64,000 bases of DNA, taken from Micropterus salmoides (lineage: Eukaryota; Chordata; Actinopteri; Centrarchiformes; Centrarchidae). The stretch spans positions 15,639,012 through 15,703,011 of the forward strand of contig NW_024040928.1 in NCBI RefSeq assembly GCF_014851395.1, in the 5' to 3' direction. Of the stretch, positions 1 to 13,000 are shown in pieces (the first letter of the stretch is position 1; each line of letters begins with the position of its first letter). The notes under the pieces were generated by a model that was not told the origin of the DNA, did not search any database, and was given only the letters and a program-made list of their open reading frames with translations. The translations under genes were made by a program, and so were the position numbers.

Positions 1-1007
1 ATAGACAGTAATAAAGATATTTACTCAAAGAGCCATGCACAACATACACAGGTGTATTTCCATTTTTGGCGACTTTAAACCTCTACAGCGTGACATTTCA
101 GAGTGAAATGTTGTACTTTTTACATCATTGAAGTTACATTTTACATATGCTATGAACATTTCATAAAATATGATGAACTCTTAAAAATGAACCTGTCCAA
201 CCAAATATCAAGTGGTTAAAATGACCAGCAGCCACATTAAAATACTGATAACATGTATTAGTAATAATAATTCTATAAAAACTTATATGAAAATATAACA
301 TGGACTGGAGACATTCTGCTACATTTGAAATGTTTACACTTTGCTAACAATTCGTCTATACTTCTACTTACATAATGATTTTACTTTTAAATAACCTGTG
401 ACCTACTTCATAGGTCTGTATATACAAAGTAATTTAAACAAAAAACAGACTCCTTGAGAACTGAAGAGTGTTTCACTGTGTGTCAAACAGCAGACTTCCA
501 AATATCCGTTTCCGTTTTTTTCCAGGCTTCAGTTCTTTCGAACATGAAAAAGTTCTGCATAAATATATATTATTTTACATCAGTGCTTAGGTCAATGCTT
601 GCTTTGGCCAGAGATGAGACGTATGACCCCTTCCTCCTTCTACCATGGCAACTTCATGGAGCAGGAGAGAAGGAGGGTTTATGGGAGGAGCAACTGTTCA
701 AGGTCCAGGTGCGTAAAAACGCACCAAACACACGCCAAACACTTACGAAATAGTGAGCGTCATTTCGAAAAAAGCCCGATCCTCCAGCTCCTGGTACCTC
801 TATTAATTAATAAGCTGTTTGCAGAGAACGCCTACTGGATTTGCTGTTACAGAAATAACCAAAATACCGGAACGCGCTGCGGTGGTGCGTCGCTGAAAAC
901 GGACAAACGGGGCCAAAAAGTTCAGGGGGAACTTTAGATTTTTCTGGACCGTGGAAGGCAACTCTTTCAACAGATCAAGACGGCTTGTTTCAGCGATAAG
1001 TGGTGAT
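1..1007. other. 5' flank of tdrp
   Basis: AT-rich flank with no recognisable exon or repeat on either strand. The last 150 bases, with several CpG dinucleotides near 870-910, probably hold the tdrp promoter and 5' UTR. The reading frame that enters tdrp exon 1 opens upstream at a GTG at 951, not an ATG, so it does not move the start upstream. Confidence 0.4.
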
Positions 1008-4000
1008 ATGTTCAAGAAAAGCAAGAGTAAAATGCTGGTGGATTATGCGTCAGAGGAGGAAGACATGTCCTGGCACTATCATCACTCCTACAAGGTAATG
1101 ACACGGATGGAAAGGAAACTCAAACAATCGACTGCTTACAATGACAGGCAATCATGTTTGGCGACGTACCTGAAACAGCTGGGTTTTAAAAAACGGCAAA
1201 AATGATCCTGTGTATCTCTAAACTGTCTTGTTGCACTTGTTCAGCCCACCGTTTCATTTGTTTCAGGGTCCCCCCCCCCCAGGAACAAGTGTCAGGAAAG
1301 CAAAATGAGGCAAGGTCGTAACAGTAAAGCTGGGTCAAAATTCATAGCATGCCAGGTTTCAAATGATTGAAGAAAAAGATTTGTTTAGATGATATATAGA
1401 TCAATATAGTAATTATTATGAGTCAATGAGTAAAAAAGCCATTAAAAACTAGATATAAATGATCATAATTAGGCACAAGTCTAGTCTGCAACTATTATTT
1501 TAAAATTACTCTTAAGAATATTTAAAATACTTATCTATTGAAGCTGCTAAACTTACCTAACCTAAAAAGTAACCATATACACCTTATGCTGTTAAATTGA
1601 GATTGTGGAGCAGAGGGAGGAGGAGGAGGACAAGTACTCAAACTCATGTCATGTCTGCCGAGGAAGAGAGTGACAGAAAATGCTGAGACGTCCAACCAAT
1701 CCAAACATATTTTAGATACTGTAAAACTGTAAGAATATCTAAAGAAGCTATTAAACTATAGCATACTATAGTCTTCTTCATGGGAAATTACAGGAATAAA
1801 GCTGTGGAAAAAGGAGAAAGAGAAGTATGCTGACTCCACTATTATCATTGAGTGCTTTAGCACCGACATAAATGTATAAAACAGGAATATTTTATATATT
1901 ATATATATAAAATATACAGTTTAAATAGAAATACAGTAGAAAGAAAGAACTTTAGACTTAAATTTGTGTCAACTTTGCATCATATAAAGCTTAAAGACTC
2001 GACTGACTGACAGCACTTGTTAGTCAAAAGGTAACAACTAACAACAATGTACTTGTGTTTAAAAAAATGATAGACGCATACAAAGAAACACACAACTGCA
2101 CAATTCTCAGGTGAGCAGCGGCATGTAAGATCTGAGCCTCTGTGTCATCTCTATCTGGCACTTGCAAGCAGCTGGGCTCTGTCAAGGTGCTGGGGGGCAT
2201 AGGGGAGGATCCATGATAAGCCACACACACACAGGAGGCCAGAATCCCTGGATAGCATTTTTTTTTTTTTTTCTTCATAAAGTTTGGAGCCCTGGTGGAG
2301 TGAAAGCATGTGGTATCTAATCAGCTCACTGTACTTGTGATAAAAATGCCTTTAAACTGTGTAACGAATCCAGGTTTAATGAAGAAAGTAAATCAATAAA
2401 CATTAACAAATAAGATAATAAGAGGAGACACAAAGCTGTCAAACAAAAACTATTTTTATTTTGACAGAGAAGATGAAGTTTAAGTTCATTTTAAGACACT
2501 GTGTGATAATAAACCATGTCAGATTACCTGCCTCCATCTCCTTGAGTGTATTGCCATAGAACATTCACTGGATGTGTCATGTAGCAGGGAATTGGAAAGA
2601 TCAGCCAACACCATTTCCCAGCATTTTTCATCTGTTGTTGAGATAATGTGGAGATCTGTGACCCTCGCCTGGGTTTTATTGGCCGTTCTTTACTTCCACC
2701 CTGGGAACCAAGGCATGTGGGCCTTACCCCCAAAGAGCTGCTTTGAGTTCAGCTTGTGAATCTGTGTCCAGTGGTCACCAGCTACTTTTTTGGCGATAAG
2801 AGCTGATCTGGGATTAGAGTAGGAACTACTCCTCAGAATTCCTGGGAAAGTCATCAGGGAGGTCTCCTCGAGTCTCCATTGCAATAAAGTACATCCAGGG
2901 GTCAGGGGTTTGATCATAAAATGTCGTAAACACAGAGAAAAGAGGCAGATCCAGCACAGCAGTGATAAAGGATGAAGCTAGGATCAAAAGTTATGATAAC
3001 ACAGTCTGGACATGCAGGATTTTCCTTCCCCTTGGTCAAATCACAGTAGCTACTCTGGTCCGATCTACCTCTCACAGTAGAGAGGGCAAAAGATAGATTA
3101 TCCTGTGATGTTGAAGATAATCAAACATGTCAGATGGAATTAGAAAAATGTTTTATCAACTTTAAAGCTACAATGAAGAGAAACTTAACAGGAAGGTCAG
3201 GGTTCAAAATAAAGTTACAAATTATTTTCAGTTTATCTTCAGATCTATTAATCTGCAGTTGAATGGTGTGGTCTGTAAACTGTCAGAAAATAGTCAAATG
3301 CTCATTACAATTTCCCAGAATTCCAGTTTACATATGGTTTGTTTTATTTGACAAACAGTTCAAAACCAGCAACTTAAATGATTAATCCATTATCAAGATA
3401 ATTACCAATATATTTTCTGACGATCGACTAATCAACAAATCGACCAATAGTTCCAGCTCTAGTTAGAAAAGTTGTTGTTTTTTGCCACTTTATAAATAAG
3501 ATGGCGGTTTTTGTTTTGTTTTACATAATATTTATTATATATGTGCGTCAGTAATATTCAGAAACACATCTTTTTGCCAAATTTGTCTGAAATATACAGC
3601 ATATAAACAAAAGGTACACAAAATAACAGAAACACCTGACTTCCAAAGCAATAAAATAATCTTTATATAAATTAGGTCTAGGTTTACCTCTTTTTGCCCC
3701 TTTTTGCTCAGAACCACCACAGTCTGATCTGTTGGGCCCTTCTGGGTGTTAACAATAATGGTCAGGGACCTCAAAGGCACCACAAGCGCTGTTCTTTCAC
3801 TTTCTTCCTCCAGCATTTATTCTGGTGGAACAGGGATGGAGCCAGTGACCCACAAGTCTGCTTTTCTAGCCTTTAGCCCACCTCTGTAAGTTTATAATAT
3901 TTTTTCGAATAAGATCAAAATGTTTACTTATGGTCGTTACAAGATAAAGTGAGTCTCATTCTTGTGTACTTTGTTTGCTCCCTGTTATCTCTGTGTATGT

Positions 4001-7000
4001 TTCATGGCAGAACAGATGATTTACATGTAGTGCCTATCAAAGGAGTTGAAAGCGTACATCATTGTCACCAATACAGACAGACACAGACAGACAAGTATAA
4101 AGGGATAATACATCCATGGACAAACAGAGGAAATGAAGGAGGGTACAAAGGAGGAAGGGAGGAGAGAAAATGCAGGATTTGAAGTTAATATCTTTCCTCC
4201 CTCCACAGTGCTGAAGGCGACTACAGTACAGGCCCTGTGCCGCAGATTGCTTTCTCACCACTCACTCTATTGAAGTTCAACAGGCTGTAAAAGGCAGCTG
4301 TGAGCTTGCGGGAGGTGCGTGTGCCTGTTTGTCTGTGGCTTAAAGTGCTAACACACCTGAGTACTTCAATAACACCACTCTTAATTCCACCATAGGGGCC
4401 CTCTTTGTGAAGTGGGATCACAAAAGTACAGATCAGGTCTGTGCAAAAAAACTTCAGACGTCCTCACATCTAAATCATTAGTGGTGAAGAACAGAAAGGT
4501 AAAGCTGAGTGGATCATCTGTTGAAGGGCATAGGGTAAAAATCCTGGAAATCAAACGTTTGTGGGTTTTGTCTTACAAGTTCAAACCAAATTGTCAGTAT
4601 GTCTTAAGCATTTTTACAATCAAAGCAAAAGTTTGTCATTCCAAAAAATATGATTACGTGTTTTTTTTTTTTTTGTTTGTTTGTTTTTTTTACTGAAATT
4701 TAGACCAGAATGTTGATGCAGGTCTCATATCTGTACGCCAAGTGTGAAGCTGTAGCCAAGAGAGGGTTAGCTTAGTTTAGCATAGTCTGGAAAGTAGCTA
4801 GCCTCGCTCTGTCCAAAGACTCCAGGAAGTCCCTGCTCGTCCCCCACAAGTTGTTGTTTTTACAACAATAGATGAGATACAGCATGTTCATTAGTGAGCT
4901 TCATATTAACTGCAATCATATGAGAGTGTGGTGCCAATCTTCTCATCAAACTCAAGAAAGTGAATCCTCATAGTTCTTAAAATGTAAATGTATGTATAAA
5001 ACTATTCCTTTAAATATTTTTGGTCAAGTGCTAGTCCCTGTGCTTGGAGAATGTGGAGTATAGTTGGTGTGCAATGCCCCTTGAAGACTACTGTTGGTAC
5101 TTTAGATTGAAATTCACTGTGCGTCTTTATTGCCTAGTAATCTGGCTTTTTGAAAGACAACTCTAAAATTTACACACTGACACAGTCAAAGAAGGAATGA
5201 GAGAAAGACTGAGAAAAAAACGACCCCCTGAGGTGCGAAAACAGAACTCTTGCTTTCTGTTGTTTGGAGTGTTTTTTTTTTTTTTTTTTTCCTGTAACAC
5301 GACCCCCCCCCCCCCCCCCCCCCAAATCTGCCCTCCCCTCTTCCTCTATTTCAAGTTCTTTAATGCTTTTACGCAGCGCTTTTAAAAGTACTCAGCAATC
5401 AGTATGTGTGAGTGTGTCTTTGATCGGCTCAGGTGGCGGAGACCCAGCAGACTTTGCTCAGACATGTCCAACCACCGTTTCCCCTCCTCTCTCTCACGGA
5501 GTCTTTAGATGTCAGACGTTCTTACAGCTTTGATCATTTTACAGAAATTCTGGCTCCACTTCAGTAATCTCAGGCTCAGCTGCACATCTGATGACTTCTT
5601 GCTGCCCTTTTCTTATGATTTAAAGCTTTTTTTGAAGTCTTTTGGAGCAAGTCCAAGTGAAGTCTATGATAATGGTTAATATCAGTCAAAATGGATTTCT
5701 TAATGAGTGTAAGACTCAGTGAAATGGGTCTTCAAAGTTTTTCTTAATAGTGTATCTCACATATCTGACAACCAGTTGTTTCAATTAACAAAAAGGTGTG
5801 GGACTATGAAAGGTCTACTTGAGGCTGTCTGATTTACTTTCCGTTTGTCAGCGAATTTTCATCAGGGCCAAAGTTGAGACTTGATTGTTTTTTCTTCATT
5901 CAGGTTAAGCTAATTCAATTACATTCAACTTTATTTTCATTATACTTTACTACACAACATAGGCTGTTGGAATTTCTTAAAAAACAGCAGTCCGTTAAAG
6001 TTAAGTTAAAACCTCATTATTGTGACTTAAGTCTGACTCAAGTCCACAAGCCTCAGGCTTGTAGCTCTGTCTATTGATTTATCGTTATCACCTATTATTA
6101 TTATTATTATTATTAGATTTATCCCACAAAACAATAAAAAAATTATGAAACTTTAACACAAATATTACACAAAGGATATATGAATCATTGGGGGGAAAAG
6201 CCTGTAAACTGAAGCACAATGGACCCAAAATAGCTCTACTTATATACCCAAAGAGTGTGACATACTGTTGATGCAATAGGTCACAAATTTGTTTTCTCTG
6301 TTTTGTTTAAACCTGCCCTCTGAGTACAGTGGCTTCCCCTCATCCCCCCAGTCCTCCGTCCATCTATCCCTCCATCTCACCCTCCAAACAGCGTGTTTAT
6401 GCTACAGCATTAAAAAGGTTGCCTTTTGTTTTTTTAACAGGAAAGCCTGCACACACTCCACACACATCCCTGCCGCAAAGAGTGGAAGGTATGTGTGTGT
6501 TTGTGTTTGGGGGTTACTATTTGTGTTAACTCACTGCTGCTGTATGTGTGTGTGTGTCTCAGGACAAAGACGTAGAAGGAGAGGAAGAGGAGGAGGAAGC
6601 TGTCACTGCAGTATCCAAGGTAAACAGCACAATTTCACTGCTATACGGACGCAACACAGACACAAACACACTATTTGCTTCCAAACTTAAACTCAGTTTA
6701 CAGAGTTTTACGTCTGACAGTTACCCCCCGCCCCCCCAAAAAAAGATATGCACTCGTCCTGCATGCGCTTATCTTCTAACACAATGACTGTACAGTCATG
6801 CGCACATGCTTGCACTTCTGACATCACGCTCATGATTGTGTAACCCTTAAAGAATCAATCTTATGTCGCCAAAAATGTCCACATCCTTCAATTACCCCAG
6901 TGACTACATAGATGAAACACTATGTAGTGCAGCTGAGGTAAAGCAGGAGGGTGGAAGGACTGCTGAGGCTGTAGTGTTTATCTGTAAACACACCAGCCTT

Positions 7001-10000
7001 CAGAGTTCACCCCCTGCTTTATCTGTAGCCTATCACTGGAAAACTGTCATTGTCTGTTTATTGTTATGACGCGTGTGTGTCTGTGCTTGTACTGTTATCT
7101 TTATTCTGAAACTCACAGTTTGGAACTGTTTAGGGGGGTCACTGTAGCTTAGGGTAAATGTGCAAAGGGTAATTCTTGAGTCTTACATTTTGCAGTTTTG
7201 ACCATGATTTTTATCAGTAATAATAACATTGTACACAACTCAAGTTAATTGATAAGATCTGGAAGTGCTGCAACAATGTCAGAAAAAAGAAGCACATGCA
7301 ATGAGATGATCATACAGGTTAAAGTGGTCATAAAATGCTCACTTTAATAATTTTATAATAAGCATAAATTGATTTAGGAGTTTTACCAGAATGGTTTAAT
7401 ATTTTTGTCATAGTGCACATTTCTGCAACAGCTTATCATCCTGTGTGTTGACCGCTCCGTTTTAGCTACTGAATGAAGCATCTCACTATTTGATCTTTGT
7501 TTGAATGGGCAGTACCTAGTTAGGGACAACAGGGCAATCAGAAACATAGTAAGGTGGGTCCTGACTGGCTGGTAATCCGGGCTCAGTTCAGTCCCTACAA
7601 AACACTGTAAAACGTTTATTTCAACAGAAATGGTGGAGCTTTGAATTTCCTATCGCACTGCACTTTACTGCCTTATCGCAGCTGATTGGGTAACACCTTT
7701 GACATGCCCACCGAACGGGAGAAAACTTACCTCAAAGTCCGTTGCGCAACATTGCACACTGTTTCGAGGAAATATATCGCTCAATCCGAAGACGAAGCAA
7801 ACTGGCGCAAAATGTTTAAAGATTGAAACCGGCCCAGGGCTTTGGTTCAACTGTACATGTTCCCGAACCAGCTTCTTAACTTAAACTGGTGCAAGAGTTT
7901 CAAGGTGTTAAGTTAAAATTTGTCTTTCATACAAAACGTTTTAGCTGTCTCTCCATCACAGAAACAATCTTATGTCCATTGACTGTCTGGAGGGTATCTA
8001 AGTTTTGGTAAGGAGAGTGGGGGTGAGGAGAGGCTGTGGTCAGACTCTGTGTGTGATGCAGCTCAGTGTGTTTCTCCACCTCTGTTTCTGAGGGCGTGCC
8101 ACACCAGCTGCTAGGCAAGCATTATGACCAATTTTGCATAGTGACGCAGATAGGTTACGAAAGTAAAGGCAGGACTACAATCAAGCTTTTTCAGACAGTT
8201 CAGAGGAGTGTTTTCTGTGGGAGATGGGAATTCCCTTTTGGAGTGGACCTTGGGCTTTTTTTTACTTTGCAAACCTATTACATGCACGAAAAAGATGTGA
8301 GACAATAATCTTTAAACAAACCCTTAGTCAAGGTTAGTTAACCCAGCCGTGTAGAACTTTTGTCTTCCCCTTCTGGCAGTGAGAGTAATTAAACAAACGC
8401 TGTCGACGAGTGCTCATGACGGATGCCTACATGAGAGCTCGCCCCAGGCTAGTGTTAATATACAGAAACTTCCACAGTTAGAAGAAAATAATCCATTATT
8501 TAGGTAGAGTAAATGAAATGGCTACATAGCCTGCTCCAAATATTATACAAAAACCTGTCAGAGAGCAAGTAACGTAAAATCCGTGTCTGCCTGCAGTCCC
8601 TTCTCTTCCCTTAGTACTCTCCAACAAGGGAAGGCTTTCTTTTTTTGATTGCGTTAAGAGGAAGGATTACAGAGTTTTTTTTCACAAATGTTTTTTTTTT
8701 TGGATGCTTCTTAGTTTTTTCCGCCATAGTCTCCATAATACTCTTAGTTGCTTTGGTCTAATCTGTTACTACGGTTGCTCCAGAGCCCCCCGTCAGCTCT
8801 GACAAACCAGTCATTGGGTGGCGTAAAACACATATGTGCTGCAGTGCGGGTATATTGTCCTTGCTACTAGTGAAGCAACTCATGAATGACTGTTTTGGTT
8901 CTGTATTTTTTTTATACCCCTACTGCATATATACCTCAAATTACAAAAAGCTATGGCCATAACGTTAGACCTCATTTCTGAAAACTTGTGTGGGGGAAGC
9001 TACTTTATCTGCACCGATGCCCACTCCAAACAATGTTTGTGTGAGTGAGATGGTGATGAGAGATATGTAACATCTCCTGATAAGTACTGACAACAAGCCT
9101 TAACTTATAGGTGTGGTTGTGATTGAACTCTAACTGCGTAAATCTTAAGTGTAAACCTCACACATTCACAAGACATTGTCTTTGACTCTGGCTGCCTTGC
9201 TACTGTAGGTATAGCTAGCTAGCTGACTTAGTTCACAGGACATATTTCATGACCTGTCCTGTTTGTGAAGATAGGGGTGGCTGGGCTGAAGAAGGGAAGG
9301 AAACGCAGCATTCTTTCGAGGAGCTGGGCCTTTTGGACGGGAACAATCACCGTGGAAGAAAAACAAGGCTGAAAATAGCCACAGACTGCTCTGACTCTGT
9401 GGATGGCTACACTTCTTCCACCGTTGGCTGTTTTATGCTCATATTAGGACCCACAAAGTAGTTTTTCACTGTAAAAGGCTGATTCCATTTCTAGATAGAG
9501 GGAGTTTAATTCTAGACTGCTGTATTACCGTTTTCCAACATAAACTTCATCAAACCATATTTGCAAACCATTCTTCATTTCGCCTTTAAAATAACATATA
9601 TTTCATATATAAAGGACTGACTTCCTACACTGTGCAATAATGTCATTCACTTCTATGACAGGGATCAAACTGACACAGTGGCTGAAATGTTAAATGGAGG
9701 ATAACAGTTTGGGAAATAAGGTTATTTTCTTTTATGCTGAGAGCTAAACGAGAAGATGAATGCCATCCTCATCTCTAATGGTTAATGTGTAGCTACAGCC
9801 AGCAGCCAGTTATCTTAGCTTTTCATAAAGACTGAAAACCGGGGGAAACACTAGCATAGCTGCCACATAACCCACTGTGAAACCTTACTGTATTAGTTAT
9901 TTACAATCTTTGGTTTTCATACCGATTAAACAAACAAGATATGTGTCGAGGTTAGAGGTGCTGGTAGGTGGGTTTTGTTAAGATTGCTGTTTCCCCCTGC

Positions 10001-13000
10001 TGATGGTAGCTTCATATTGAATGGATCGGTAACTAACTTTTGACAAGAAAGCGAATAAGCGTCAAAATTATTATTTATAATGGTAATAGTGAACAGGAGC
10101 AGCCCTCATATATTACGTGTAGCAGAGAGGCACAGGAAAAAGATGTCAAGCAACAAAGGCCGTAGGTGGATCAGAACCCATGAAAAGTAAATGCAGGATC
10201 TCCAGTAACTGAAGCTAAGGCTTTCACATTAGCCCATCAAAAAAAGACTAGCTTTAAAAAAAACTATTGTGTCTGATAACCAAATTTAGCAATATTTCTA
10301 AATACAAATACCTCTTTAATCTCGCAGTTTCCATCTCTGGGGTATGGATGGAAGAATTTGGGCCAATAAGAGCTCTATTGTTCTGCCAGGCATGGAGCTG
10401 TAGGTAAAGCTCCCCCACACAGCGAGCCTCAGTGAGCTGCTTGGTTTACCTACTTTTTGGCCAGAGAGATTACTGGGCACTGAGCTGCTTTGGATCTAGA
10501 GGCCCGGAGGTTAATGCTGAAGAGAATGGTGAATAGGCAGGCCTCTGTATGGGCACGCATGCATGCATGCACACACACAGCTGGAATTATGCTACAGTTC
10601 ATGCACACACACACATACACTCAATCTGCTTTGGCATCTCTGGTTTCTGCTCTGAAAAGCTCGAACTAGAGCAAATCTGATCCACGGTTTACACTTGGCA
10701 GCACACAGGAAACAAGAAGCAGAGCGAGGAGTGAGACAGAAAGAGAAGAGACAGGGCGCTGAAATAGCTGAGACAAAATGTTGTAAATATTTTTTATGAT
10801 AAAAAACTCGTTCATGACGATGAGAGGTGAGATTTGATTTTTCTCTTATCAGCAACAGTGTCTGTATCCATATGAGATACCAAAGTTAGGCAGAGTAAAA
10901 TGAATCCATAAAATGTCACGTAGTTTTGAATACGTAGTTTTGTGTGTGTTTGATAAAGTGTATCTGTGTGGCCTGCATATCAGTAGGATGAACTGTTCTG
11001 TAAGTTCAAGTTATCTAAACTGTGACATTCTGAAGCTTGATCTCAGACCTGGTGATCTTATTGTACGTAATCCTGTTTGGCTTGAGTGATGACTGCTTTC
11101 ATGTCCAGCTAGCTGTTTGCTTGTTATGGCCGCTGTCACATCCTCTGGTTTGAATCGGACACCTCTTAGATGCTTAAAATATAGAAACAAAAGAAGCCGT
11201 TTACATGGGCTGCCAAGGTCAGATGCATTCATCAAATAATGTTGTGTGTACTGAGAATGATTTGATAACGGTAAAGCAAAAGCAGGCACAGATGTGAGTA
11301 GGGAGTAAACGTTATGACCTTGACAGTTAACATTGGGAATTCTTCCCAGGCATGGATAGAAAGGGCCAAAAGCTTGTTCATATTCGCTGTGGAAGGTGGA
11401 ATCTGTGCTCGGTGGAAAGCTGTGAGTGCAGGGAGGAATTCTGACGTGACGGGGAGTCCGGGGCAGTTTCAGTGGGAGTGGAGGGTCCTACCACTGGAAT
11501 GTGCTGTGTGTTATTAGTCAGTGCCACTCAATTGGTCTCTCTATATGTGACTCAATATATGTGTAGTTATGAGTTTTCTTCTCCAACAGCAATAAGAAAG
11601 TTGCCTGGTTGGTTGTAGCATTATAAACCTTAAAGGAGAAGTTCAACATTTCGGGAATATGCTGGTTTGCGTTCTTGCAGAGAGTTGGATGGGAAGATCA
11701 ATACTGCTTTCATGTCTGTACAGTAAATACTGTATGAAGCTATAACCAGCAGCCAGTTAGCTTAGCATAGCATAATGTCTTGAAACGTGGGGGAAACGGC
11801 TCTATCCAAAGGTAAGAGAATCTGCCTACTAGTGGAGTAACGTCCGGACAAGAAACCACAACATGACATTTATATACGCTTCTACAGATTAACCAAATGA
11901 GATTTATCATGTTAATTAGTTAGCTTTAGCAGTGCTTCTAGGCAGATTTTGTTACCCTTGGAAAAAGCCAGAGCTAAATTAAGCTTCATGTTTAGGGAAA
12001 AACGGCTAGCCTGGCTCTGTCCAAAGACTCCAGGAGGTCACTGTGCCCAGTCAAGAAATAGTTGCAGCACATAATGCCACTATAAAACCACAGCATTTGA
12101 ATTTTACTATTGATTTACATGTTTTGCACAAGTTAGCTTAACTAACCAACTGATGACAGTAGCTTCATATTCACCATACAGACATGAGAGTGATATCAAT
12201 CTTCCAGTTCTCTACAAAACAATGTGTCTCAAAATGTCAAGCTATCCCTTTAAAAAAGATTGGTGTTGCAAAAAAAAAAACAACTTGTGTGAGACTGATT
12301 ACCTTTTGTTAACCAAAAAGAGTAGTTTTAAAAATGGATGATTGCTGTATAGATGGTTTAGGTTTGAGGAAGAGCAGTTCAGAGCCAGTGAAGCCCATTT
12401 AAAAAAAAAAAAAAATGCACCTTCATCAATCTGAACTGCTTTTCTAAATTCCTGTGAAGTTGACTTTATGAAATCAACCTTTTCGGGGAGCATAAATCAC
12501 TCACAAACAGGCATGGGAGATAACACACTACCATGCAACAGAAGAGGATAATCATTTCGGCTGTGCAGTTCAAAATCAAATGTTCTCTTTTCTGCTGGTT
12601 TCTGTCAGGAGGCCAAGGTGAAGAAGATCATGTCCAAGAAAGAGAGGAGGGAGAAGAAGATGTTCTCCTCTCAAGATGATGAGCACTTCTTGTTGACCGG
12701 AGTAAACCTGGCTGACCGAAGAGGGTGAGCTTACACTTATAGTTATAACGTTATCATTAAACATGTTACTCTGAGTACTTACTGTGTTTTTACATGCTAA
12801 TCATTATGAGGATATGTTATCCCCATCGACAACCTTGTAAATGCTTACAAGTTAAAGTATCAATAACTTAACACGTAAACAAAATAATAATAATAATAAT
12901 GGGTACTTTTAAAAGATATTTAAGGGTATAATAATAGTTTCACATTTTGGAAATGTGCTTCTTTGCTTAGTTAGTGAGATCAATACCTCTTATGTCTATT

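Larger units (their letters stand above)
1095..6562 (+). other. tdrp intron 1
   Basis: Phase-0 intron opening GTAATG and closing CTCAG. It contains a C-run at 1266-1280, a degraded interspersed repeat around 3150-3465, the first foldback copy near 4690-5000, a T-run followed by a 21-C run at 5270-5325, and an ATT microsatellite at 6092-6114. I recognise no coding exon in it. Confidence 0.6.
6620..12608 (+). other. tdrp intron 2
   Basis: Intron between the 57-nt acidic exon and the lysine-rich exon. It holds two foldback copies (about 9700-10075 and 11628-12255) and a GCAT tetranucleotide run at 10557-10578. The stretch 6850-9650 shows nothing I can identify. Confidence 0.6.

Noticed and set aside
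951..1007. Longer N-terminus for tdrp
   Set aside because: The extension starts with GTG, and the family alignment starts exactly at ATG 1008.
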